Shown here: positions 55,226 through 64,000 of the stretch, in pieces
Numbering within the stretch: position 1 is the stretch's first letter
Layout: every line of letters begins with the position of its first letter
Assembly (NCBI GenBank): GCA_025175895.1
Contig: CM045990.1
Coordinates: 42,094,658 to 42,158,657 of the forward strand
From: Wurfbainia villosa
Lineage: Eukaryota; Streptophyta; Magnoliopsida; Zingiberales; Zingiberaceae
Reading direction: 5' to 3'
Length of the DNA stretch: 64,000 bases
Translations under genes and position numbers: made by a program
The notes under the pieces: generated by a model
The model's input: only the letters and a program-made list of their open reading frames with translations
What the model was told of the DNA's origin: nothing
Databases searched by the model: none

Positions 55226-56611
55226 CAGATGGGAAGGTAGAGACCTTCAAAGTAAGGCTTGTTGCAAAAGGGTATACTGAGAAAGAGGGTATCGATTATG
55301 AGAAGACCTTTTACCCGGTAGTCATGCTTAAGTCTATCCAGATTCTCTTATCTATTGCTGCTCATATGGATTATGAGGTTTGGCAGATGAATGTCAAGAC
55401 AACTTTCCTTAATAGAATTCTTAAAGAAAACATCTATATGAAGCAACCAGAAGGATTCATTGCAAAGGGCAAAGAGCATCTTGTGTGCAAGCTTAATCGG
55501 TCCATTTATGGATTGAAGCAAGCTTCGAGATCTTGGAACATCCGCTTTGATGAGGTAATCCAGTCATATGGATTTATTCAAAGTTCAGATGAGTCTTGTG
55601 TATACAAGAGATGTGACAGAAACATAGTGGTATTTTTTTTACTATACGTAGATGACATTTTGCTCATTGGCAACAATGTCAAAGTGTTATCAAATGTAAG
55701 GGTATGGTTGTCCAAACAATTTGGTATGAAGGACTTGAGAGAAGTGGGACACATCCTTGGGATCAAAGTTATAAGGGATCGCAAGAAAAGGATGTTGTGC
55801 TTATCTCAAGCTTCATACATAGACACTATTTTGGCTCATTTTAGCATGCAGAACTCCAAGAAAGGTTTTCTACCTTTTAGGCATGGTGTACCTTTATCTA
55901 AAGAGATGTGTCCTAGAACATTAAAGGAGATAGAGGAGATGAAGGTGGTTCCTTATGCTTCGACAGTAGAAAGCCCCATGTATGCTATGTTATGTTCGAG
56001 GCCAGATATCTGCTTTGCCATGGGCATAGTTAGTAGATATCAGAGTAATCCAGGACAGGGACATTGGACTGTAGTAAAGCATATATTGAAGTACCTGAGA
56101 AGGACTAGGGATTACATGCTGGTATACCAGACAGATAAAATACTCCCTGTAGGTTATATAGATTCTGACCTCCAATCAGATAGGTAACAATAAGTCTACC
56201 TCGGGTTTTGTGTTTACTTTGGGAGGTGGAGCCATTATATGGAGGAGTGTTAAGAAGAAATGCATGGTGGACTCCACCATGGAAGCTGAGTATGTGGCAG
56301 CCAAAGAAGCTATATGGCTCAGGAACTTCTTGATGGACTTGGATGTGATTCCTGGTTTGTCCAGAACTATCACAATTTATTGTGATAACAATGGTGCAGT
56401 AGCAAACTCGAAGGAACCATGAGCCCATAAGGCAAGTAAACACATAGAGTGCAAGTACCACCTGATACGAGAGATCGTAAAGTGAGGAGAAGTTGTTATC
56501 GCCAAGATTGCATCAGAGGATAGCCTGGCAGATCCTTTCACTAAGGCCCTTCTAGAGAGATCTTTTGATAGGTATGTGGAGGGAATAGGAATCAGATGTA
56601 TGGCAGTTTGA
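55226..56611 (+). pseudogene. COP-1 reverse transcriptase and RNase H
   Basis: The frame resumes after GAG-4: VRLVAKGYTEKEGIDYEKTF, then QMNVKTTFLN, MKQPEGF, SIYGLKQASRSWN and the catalytic YVDDILLIGN at about 55645. LSKQFGMKDLREVGHILGIKV and a SRPDICFAMG segment (about 55990-56020) follow. A one-base shift occurs near 56185. RNase H continues with KSTSGFVFTLGGGAIIW and STMEAEYVAAKEAIWL, stops at 56420 and about 56482, and ends near 56611. The usual TFLNG reads TFLNR and the usual DVK reads NVK. Confidence 0.8.
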
Positions 56612-56644
56612 TGGTAGCATAGTCTTTTAGTATAAGTGGGAGAC

Positions 56645-57005
56645 TGTTGGGATGTATACTGAAAGTCTAGCCTTTGTATGAACATCTTCATTTTGAAATA
56701 AGAATCACATGATCATTATTTGCATTTTTTAATATTGTTTGATACTTTACTTTGTAGATAACATGGTGTGTGGTGTTGCATAGAAGATCATGTTATCAGT
56801 TCCTTGTAGAATATAAGTAGAGGCTCATAACCAAGATGGTTTTGGACAAACCATTGGCATGGTTGTAGTGTGAATTGGTATTGGTTTATCTTGACCATAG
56901 AATTACACTAGTACACTTTGTGTATATTGAGCAGGACCGATTTAGAGGTGATTCAATTTATACTGACTATATAATTTAATCAGACCTCAGATATTATGAT
57001 GTACA
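56645..57005 (+). repeat. COP-1 3' LTR, left part
   Basis: It starts TGTTGGGATGTATACTGAAAG after a purine run (AGTGGGAGAC) and matches 42344-42720. GAG-5 interrupts it after GATGTACA; the rest is beyond the window. Confidence 0.85.
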
Positions 57006-58520
57006 TATTGGTACAATCGACCCAGGACTCGAGTTTGACTCGAACTATATTTTGATATTAGACAAAATATATGACATGGGATTGTCATGGGAAGTCCAAC
57101 ATGGGTTGGTGACGTAAATCCAAGTGTGTAGGCTTGGTGGTGAAAAGTCCAAGCATAGGGCTTGGTGTTGGGAAAATCCAAGCATAGGGCTTGGTGTTGG
57201 AAAGTCCAACATGGGTTGGCCACGTAAGTCCAAGTGTGTAGCCTTGGCGGTGAAAGTCCAAGCATGGGGCTTGGCATGGAAAATCCAAGCATGAGGCTTG
57301 GTGTGGGAAGTCTTGAGGACTTGGCAAGTTCACTAGGCTCGGGGTCCTTGAGTCGGTGAAGGATGACATTACGAAGTCGTGCGCTTGGTGCATCCGAGGG
57401 ACCACCGGATGGGGAATGAATGGAGTGAGGCCCAAGTGAAGCAGACTTCGAGGGCAAGAGACGCAAAGGATGGCATTACGAAGTCGTGCGCTTGGTGCAT
57501 CCGAGGGATGTAGGCCGAGGGAAGAGAGCTTCGGTGGGGAACTCCATGAGAGGATGAGGTGGACTTGGCCAAGTGGCTAAGACTGAGTGTCGGAGGCTCA
57601 AACGTGGTGTTTGAGAGTTTACTCGATGGTTGGATGCTCAAACAACTTGGTGTTTGAGGTTTTACCGACATCGATCATTGGTATAGGTACCCGGTCATTC
57701 TCTTCGTCGATTGGACTCGATCGGTGATTGGTGACCGTTACGGTAGAGCGATCATTGTCGAGGAGGGCAATCGATCGCATATCATCGATCGATGATGGAG
57801 ATTAGTCGACTGATCGGGGCGAATTCAGGCACATAATGTTTTCCAGTCGAGTGATTGTGCCGAGCACTCGACTGATGGGGTTACCAGTTGACTGATGGGT
57901 ATGATTAGTCGACTGATGGTTATCCGTTGGGTTTTTGCCAACGTGGATTCGGTCATTGTAAGACAACGGCTATAGGAGCAGTCGACTGGAGGCCACGAGC
58001 AGTCGACTGATCGACGCGAAATCAGCCCGAGGCAAGCATAAAAGGAGGAGCTTAGGGAGGATTTCAACAAGACTTTTGGGGAGATTTTGGAGGGAAATTG
58101 TTGCTGCATTCCAGACCTTCAAGAGACAAACCAAAGCAAGAAACAAGCAAAAGCGATCAAAGCTATTTGTGTAAAGTTTTCTTTCGTATTGTCTTTGTAT
58201 TTTCTTGTACTTTTGTATTACATTGTAATTGCTTATACGAGGTTTCTCCACCTCCGACTTGTGGTCAAGAAGGAGTTTGAGTAGTGTCGTGTGCATCTCT
58301 AGAGCTCATTGAGCTCGCCCCGTGGAGTAGGAACCCTAAGGTTCCAAACCACGTATATGCTTGCGTATTTTATGTGATTGTGTATTCGTCTTCATATTTG
58401 TGTTGTATTTCATATTTCCATTGCGCTAACAAGAATTGTAGAGAAGAACATAATCGAATTCCACCGTCTACGCGATTAGGGCTATTCACCCCCCTCTAGA
58501 TGGCCACCGACGATCTAACA
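57006..58520 (+). repeat. GAG-5 5' LTR
   Basis: TATTGGTACAATCGACCC at the start, GATCTAACA at the end, 1515 bp. CCAAG/CTTGG units lie at 57110-57310, GATCG-rich sequence at 57670-57795, CAGTCGACTG motifs at 57795-58015, a GAGCTC-ATT-GAGCTC stem near 58302-58316, and GGAACC-CTAA-GGTTCC at 58330-58345. Confidence 0.85.
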
Positions 58521-58522
58521 AG

Positions 58523-58534
58523 TGGTATCAGAAC
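58523..58534 (+). promoter_or_regulatory. GAG-5 primer-binding site
   Basis: TGGTATCAGAAC, one difference from the initiator tRNA-Met complement. Confidence 0.75.
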
Positions 58535-58577
58535 GAGGAGCTCATCGAGGACTAACCGCCAACACAAGAACGATAAG

Positions 58578-60127
58578 ATTGCCAACTACAACATCCATCC
58601 ACCGAAATTCGATGGAGACTTTTCATGGTGGAAGAAAAGAATGAAGGTATATTTCGAAACCGATTTTGATTTAGTGCTAATTCTAGAAAATGGTTTCGAA
58701 ATGCCTAGGGATGAAAGCAATAGGCAAATTGAAAAGGCAAGATGGACTAATGACCAAATGAAGGATTTCAAGACAAATCTCAAGGTAATCAAATTGCTTA
58801 GTGATTTGATTCCTAACAATATTTGGTCTAGACTAGGTGAATATAGGGATGTTAAGGACCTATGGGACAAGGTGATCAAATTTATTGAATAGCCCACATT
58901 GGTCCATGATGATGAAGAATCGTCATCTACCTTCGATGATGTAGATGACTTGGTGTCGACCTCCACCTCGAGCATTGAGGGGGAGGAGAGGACTTCCATC
59001 CCAGAACAAGATCAAGAAGAAGCTTCAACATCCGGGAGAAGTGATCAAGAGGATTCCACCACCCTAGGTAACTCAAGCAATGTAATTAATAATAAATATC
59101 ACATAATTCGCTTTGAGTGTAGGGAGAAAGGGCATTACAAGAGTAAATGTCCAAAATTGGCTAAGGAAAAGGCATCGGTACCAAAAGTCAATCAAAAGTC
59201 AAAGGATGCCAGAGTCCTCGCTAGAAAGAGCAAAGAGCACATTGTGTGCTTTAAATGCAACCAAAGAGGACACTACCGAAGCCAATGCCCTAGAGGGAGG
59301 AAGAAGGGGCATCTCATGTAGGGGGAGCTTCTAAAGCTAACCCTAAGGTATATTTAAATTATGCACCTTTTAGTTCTAGGACCAGTAAGCATGCTAAAAA
59401 CTATTTTAGTTCACTTGCTATTATTAATAAAAAGCATGCTAGTAGGAATAAATATTTTTGTTTAGGTGCTAAGCATGTAAGTTTACCTAAGGACAAATCT
59501 AGGAACAACAATTCTAGACCAATCCTACCTAGGGAGTCCATAAGGAGAATAGAAGAAAATTTAGGCATTAACCCTAAGAAATCTAGGCATATGCCTAAGA
59601 AGAGAAACAATTCCCAAAAGATTAATGAAAATTTAAAATTGAGAAAATTAGAGTTAGAGAACTGAGCCTTGAGGTCAAGGCTTGAGAAACTTGAGAAGAC
59701 CCTCAAAATTATGACAAATTCATTTAAAGGGTCAAATGTTCAAAATTCAAGGCCTAGGAAACAAGAAATATTCAAGGGCAAGAAAGGTTTGGGTTACAAA
59801 CCTAAGTCCTATCATAATGTTCCATTCAATTATGGAACTATTTCTAGGTCTAGGAAAACCAAGGCTAATAGAGAAATTATCCCTAAGATTAGCCATGGTG
59901 TGTGCTTAGTGGCTAAAGACTTAAGAAAAATCAAGAAAGCCACTAAGAAGGTCAAAGGGAGAGTTACCCCTAGGTTTGACTTAGGAAAGACCTAAATGAC
60001 TAAGGTGTCAAAACCTAAAAGGGTCATTAGGAAGGTATCTAGGGAAGTTATCCCTAGTGAATACCTAGTTAACCCAAAGAGCTCCAATAAGTATTGGGTT
60101 CCTAGAAGCGTAATCGATTCACGCTAG
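58578..60127 (+). pseudogene. GAG-5 gag, two-knuckle type
   Basis: By alignment with GAG-3 the start codon at 58578 reads ATT. An ATG at 58500 lies in the LTR and is unlikely to be the true start. Parts: FSWWKKRMKVYFETDFD, ARWTNDQMKDFKTN, LIPNNIWSRLGEYRDVKDLWDK, acidic linker, knuckle 1 (RFECREKGHYKSKC, first Cys to Arg), knuckle 2 (CFKCNQRGHYRSQC, intact, near 59250-59290), basic and coiled-coil-like parts, and the ending EYLVNPKSSNKYWVPRSVI. Breaks are TAG 58890-58892, a frameshift near 59308, TGA about 59662 and TAA about 59993. The gene ends at TAG 60125-60127. Confidence 0.8.
60107..60125 (+). repeat. Hairpin at GAG-5 gag stop codon
   Basis: AGCGTAA, loop TCGAT, TCACGCT: six of seven pairs kept. 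Same place as in the sister copies. Confidence 0.6.
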
Positions 60128-61727
60128 ATGGGTTAGAGTGTGTCAACCCTAAGTGGATGGGTAGTTAACCTAGCCATGGTAGAGTTGACACATTAGGATG
60201 TGCCAATGTGGTTTGAGAAGATGAAAAATGATTAAATTGGCACAATTATGTCTTAGAAGTAATGGTGTGCCATTTTGGGTTTTTGGCACACTAAGGGGAT
60301 AAATGACATTAAGGCAAAATGAATTTAATTCTAAGAAATGGAAATTTGAATTTAACGCTTAGGTATTTTATACCTTAGCACTTTATAATTGTCATGCTTT
60401 GTTTGCCTTGCCATGACATGACATCATGTTTATTTTTATCATATAAAATGTCATGATCATTTTTAGGGTTATTTTTTATATGTCATGATTTCAATCACAT
60501 GCCATGACATCATGATTTTGGAACATGCCCTTATTTTTGTATCAATTATGCCATAATCATCATTCATGCATAAATAAAATGGATTTAAGGACTAAGGCAT
60601 GATTTGAAGTCTCGTGCATAAGGGAATCAAATAGTGTTGCCTAGAGATATGCGTGAAACCCTAAATAACAAAGACCCCACATCTCACTAATACTTGACTT
60701 GTATGTGTCTTACACATTTAGATACAAGTGAGATGTTTAGGAAAAAGGAATTAAAGAATTTAAAAACATTTCAAAAATATTTTGAAAAACCTCGGTGAAG
60801 TCTATCTTTTTATAGCAATCACCATTGAATGAGGTGATACAAATAGGACTCAATATTGAAGCTTTTCTTAACTTTTGAATTTTGTATCAATCTCGCTATT
60901 TTATGGGTAAAATAATTTTCTAATATTTTTCACCCATAATGATTATAATAAGTAATATACATATGAATTTTCATAAATTTTCACTTTATGTATATTTACT
61001 TATGAATTTCAGAAATTCATTTCTGAAAAATTAAAAACTGTACTTTGCAGTTATCAGTCGACTGCCATGGATGGCAGTCCACTGATATGGGAAGGAGTCG
61101 ATTGATATCTGAGAGAGTCGACTGATAATGCTGATTTCGAGTTAACCATGGTTGTTAGGCCAATGTTCAGCTATGTTTTGGTCCCCTAACCACTCCTAAC
61201 CCTAGAACATGCTTTGGAGAGCATTAGAAAGGGTGGAAATCCATTGGATATGAATTAGGAGAAGTGTTTAGGGTGAGTATCAATTTTAAGGTGTGTGAGA
61301 GTTCATTGTTGAACTTTGCCTTAATTTTGATTGTTTAGCATTCCTATTAGCTTAGGGACTCTCCAAGGACATTGTTGGTGCAATGGTCAAGGGGGAGCAA
61401 CCTTTAGGGGGAGGTATCCATCATGGGATGATGGATGTGTATTTTTCCTCATGGGAGGAAAATTGGGAGATTGCCTCTCTTAAGTGATATGGGACTTATC
61501 ACTACAAAGATTGTAGGCATGTGTTCCTCCAAGGGAGAGATTGTAAGATCTCATTGGAATATGATACATTCATACCCTTGGGGAGGACCTTTTTGATGTG
61601 TGTCAAAAAGGGGGAGAAGTTACCAATTGGGATAGTTGGAATTCTCATTGGGATTTGAGAATTGCCAATTGGGGATAATTGATAGACTTGAGTTTGAGAT
61701 TTTATCAAACATCAAAAAGGAAGAGAT
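60128..61727 (+). other. GAG-5 post-gag non-coding region
   Basis: There is no pol. Perfect GTGTGCCA/TGGCACAC hairpin at 60265-60291. GGTGA/CTATC stem at 60794-60823, inner arm altered by one base. CAGTCGACTG motifs at 61053-61125. Polypurine-like AAAAAGGGGGAGAAG near 61605 and AAAAAGGAAGAGAT ending at 61727. Confidence 0.7.
60265..60291 (+). repeat. GTGTGCCA hairpin in GAG-5 tail
   Basis: Eight perfect pairs around an 11-base loop, identical to the minus-strand copy at 23161-23187. Confidence 0.65.
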
Positions 61728-62438
61728 TTTTGGTGCAATCGTCCCAAGACTCGAGTTTGACTCGAACTATATTTTGATGTTAGACAAAATGCATGACATG
61801 AGATTGTCGTAGGAAGTCCAACATGGGTTGGCCACGTAAATCAAAGTGTATAGCCTTGGTGGTGAAAAGTCCAAGCATGGGGCTTGGTGTTGGGAAAATC
61901 CAAGCATAGGGCTTGGTGTTGGAAAGTCCAACATGGGTTGGCTACGTAAGTCCAAATGTGTAGCCTTGGCGGTGAAAGTCCAAGCATGGAGCTTGGTATG
62001 GAAAATCCAAGAATGAGGCTTGGTGTGGGAAGTCTTGAGGACTTGGCAAGTTCACTAGGCTCGAGGTCCTTGAGTCAGTGAAGGATGACATTGCGAAGCC
62101 GTGTGCTTGGTGCATCTGAGGGACCGCCGGACAGGGAGAGAATGGGGTGAGGCCCAAGGGAAGCAAACTTCAAGGGCAAGAGACGTGAAGGATGACATTG
62201 CGAAGTCGTGCGCTTGGTGCATCCGAGGGACGTAAGCTGAGGGAAGAGAGCTTCGATGGGGAACTCCATGAAAGGATGAGGTGGACTTGGCCAAGTGGCT
62301 AAGACTGAGTGTCGGAGGCTCAAACGTGGTGTTTGAGGGTTTACTCGATGGTCGGATGCTCAAACAACTTGGTGTTTGAGGTTTTACCCGACATCAGTCG
62401 ACTATTATAGGTACTAGTCGACTGCTCTAGGTCGATTG
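61728..62438 (+). repeat. GAG-5 3' LTR, left part
   Basis: It starts TTTTGGTGCAATCGTCCC and follows 57006-57670 closely. It is cut by GAG-6 after GTCGATTG, in a CAGTCGACTG-type block. Confidence 0.85.
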
Positions 62439-64000
62439 TGTTGGTGCAATCGGCCCAGGTCACGATTGACCAGATTCGAGTTTGACTCGAGTGATGTTTT
62501 GATGTTTGACATTGTATGTTTGACATTGATGTTTGACATTGATGTCGGTTAATATTTTGGGGAGATTGTTTATACAATCGACCCAAGTTATAATTGACCA
62601 AACTCGAGTTTGACTCGAGGGAGACTTTGATGGTTTACTAGGGTTGACCATGTGATTATGGGAAAGTCCAAGCATGGGTCTTGGTAAGGTAAAGTTCAAG
62701 TCATGGGTATTTGGCATGGATAGTCCAAGTGGGACACTTGGCAAGGAAAAGTCCAAGCATGGGTCTTGGCATGGAAAGTCCAACATGGGTTGGCAAGGGA
62801 AAGTCCAAGCTTGAGTCTTGGCATTTGAGAAGTCCAAGGGGTTTGATATTGGCGGCGTAAAGTCCAAGGGTGAAGTCTTGGAAGCATAAGTCCAATGGTT
62901 GCCGACGTAAAGTCCAAGCGGAGTCTTGGCAGTGTATGTCCAATGTGCCTTAGCGTATAGACCGACTTAGCATGACATGGCCGACGGAAGCACCTGAAGG
63001 CTAATGTATAGATGAACAAGTCATGGATGACTTGGAGGGATCCGATAGGTGTGAGGCTGATGGAGGTGGCTAGAAGGCTTAGGTCTAGGCTAAGGGTGGT
63101 CTAGCAAGTATGGGGACACCATACTTGGGTTAAAACCTCTTCTTTGAGGTTGGTAGTCGATTGACATTATGGACGATTCGACTGTCATGAGTCGACTAGA
63201 GCTCGACTGCCATTTAGGGCTGAAATTGCCTTGGCAGTCGACTACTCATTGGAGCAGTTGACTGTTGGCAGTCGACTACCATGGATGACAGTCGACTACT
63301 AGTTGAGTCGCGAGCACAGAATGCTCCGTAGTCGTGGCGATCGACCTGGGGCGAGCCGATCGCTAATGTTGGCAATGATCGGGTGAGAGTCCCGTTGGAA
63401 TTTTTCCAGCGTGGATTGAGTCATTGTCTCACAGCAACAGTGGCATCAGTCAACTGGTGACTTATGGCAGTCGACTGATCAGCGGAAATCCAGCCCGATG
63501 CAGGTTAAAAAGAGGAGCTCGTGGAGGATTTCGGTATTGGTTCTTTGGGAGCTTTGGTGAGGCAATTTGAAGGCAATTTGCAGGTGCATTTCAGGGTCCT
63601 TCAAGCTCATCTAAGCAACCAACAAGCAAGCGCACAAAACCCTAGATTGTAAAGTGTTCTTTACATTTTCACTTGTATTTGTTTGTTTACTTTGTATTAC
63701 TTGTTGTAATTCATTGTACGAGGTTTCTCCACCTCCGACTTGTTGTCGAGAAGGAGTTTATTGCTTAGTGGTGTTTGTGGCATCGCTAGAGCTCTTTAGA
63801 GCTTGATCTGTGGAGTAGGAACCATTCGGTTCCGAACCACGTTATATGATTGTGTAGTGCTTGTGTTTGTGTTGTATTTGTTTTTATTATTTCTATTTCC
63901 GCTGCGCTAACATGAATTGTAGACAAGCACGAAATTGAAATCCATCACGCAACCAATCGACACTATTCACCCCCCCCTCTAACATTCCAATCGATCCCCA
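62439..64000 (+). repeat. GAG-6: LTR with doubled start, reaching the window end
   Basis: TGTTGGTGCAATCGGCCC at 62439 is followed by repeats of TTTGACATTGATG, then TTTTGGGGAGAT and a second LTR start TGTTTATACAATCGACCC at about 62568. The rest is a normal GAG-family LTR: CCAAG/CTTGG units 62665-62950, GTCGAC motifs 63150-63300, the stem GGAACC-ATTC-GGTTCC at 63818-63833, the end motif TATTCACCCCCCCCTCTAAC near 63965. It probably ends within a few bases of the window edge. Whether gag follows is unknown. Confidence 0.75.

Larger units (their letters stand above)
42344..57005 (+). mobile_element. COP-1: second copia lineage, plus strand, nested by GAG-4 and GAG-5
   Basis: 5' LTR 42344-43964, primer site, gag-pol in pieces, 3' LTR starting at 56645 and cut by GAG-5 at 57005. 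GAG-4 interrupts the reverse transcriptase N-terminus. The Gag and RT wording (KQPEGFIAKGKE, GLKQASRSWN, YVDDILLIGN) differs from the Sirevirus-like elements and suggests a Tork/Angela-side lineage; I am not certain of the clade. Many stops show that it is dead. Confidence 0.8.
57006..62438 (+). mobile_element. GAG-5: gag-only element, plus strand, in the COP-1 3' LTR
   Basis: 5' LTR 57006-58520, primer site, gag, tail, 3' LTR from 61728, which GAG-6 interrupts at 62438. Internal length is 3207 bp, no pol. The first base pair is TA rather than TG. Probable target site GTACA at 57001-57005; the second copy is outside the window. Confidence 0.85.

Noticed and set aside
58500..58520. ATG at 58500 as the start of GAG-5 gag
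   Set aside because: It lies within the LTR before the primer site; sister copies start after the primer site, at the place where this copy has ATT.

Overview
The window looks like plant nuclear heterochromatin made almost wholly of nested LTR retrotransposons. The reasons are Sirevirus-type Ty1/copia polyproteins, an Athila/Tat-type Ty3/gypsy element with a tRNA-Asp primer site, and an RTE-type LINE with a (TTG)n tail, all on an AT-rich background. I see no host gene, no structural RNA gene and no CRISPR array. The species cannot be named from the sequence. Short labels below (SIR-1, GAG-4 and so on) are mine.

Layout, left to right. 1-926 is the end of a minus-strand LTR inserted into the integrase region of SIR-1, a plus-strand Sirevirus-like copia remnant (927-11772). 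SIR-1 is split inside its reverse transcriptase by GYP-1 (1885-8461), a gag-protease-only gypsy element. SIR-1 itself sits in the left LTR of GAG-1, a minus-strand gag-only element that ends at 26754. The same GAG-1 LTR was hit again by SIR-2 (12080-21432, minus), whose gag start is broken by a solo LTR (19011-20076). 26755-28215 holds an LTR fragment and a fossil copia gag-protease. GAG-2 (28216-40971, plus) is interrupted in gag by a 5'-truncated LINE (31488-37866, minus), and that LINE is interrupted by GAG-3 (31761-37713, minus). 40972-42343 has a second gypsy LTR fragment and an unassigned stretch. COP-1 (42344 to beyond 57005, plus), a different copia lineage, is split in its reverse transcriptase by GAG-4 (47510-55220), whose 5' LTR carries another solo LTR (47711-48790). 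GAG-5 (57006 onward) lies in the 3' LTR of COP-1, and GAG-6 (62439 to the window end) lies in the 3' LTR of GAG-5.

Most of these insertions are supported by target-site duplications or by reading frames that rejoin across the insertion. The most interesting content is the GAG family. Five copies share an iMet primer site, a gag with two CCHC zinc knuckles, a gag stop placed just before the position where protease begins in SIR-2, and about 1.6-2 kb of post-gag sequence with no pol. That tail carries conserved inverted repeats, including one exactly at the gag stop codon, and some base changes keep the pairing. The LTRs carry further conserved hairpins, arrays of CCAAG...CTTGG units and dense CAGTCGACTG palindromes. 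I infer a non-autonomous family mobilised in trans by a Sirevirus; its autonomous partner is not in the window.
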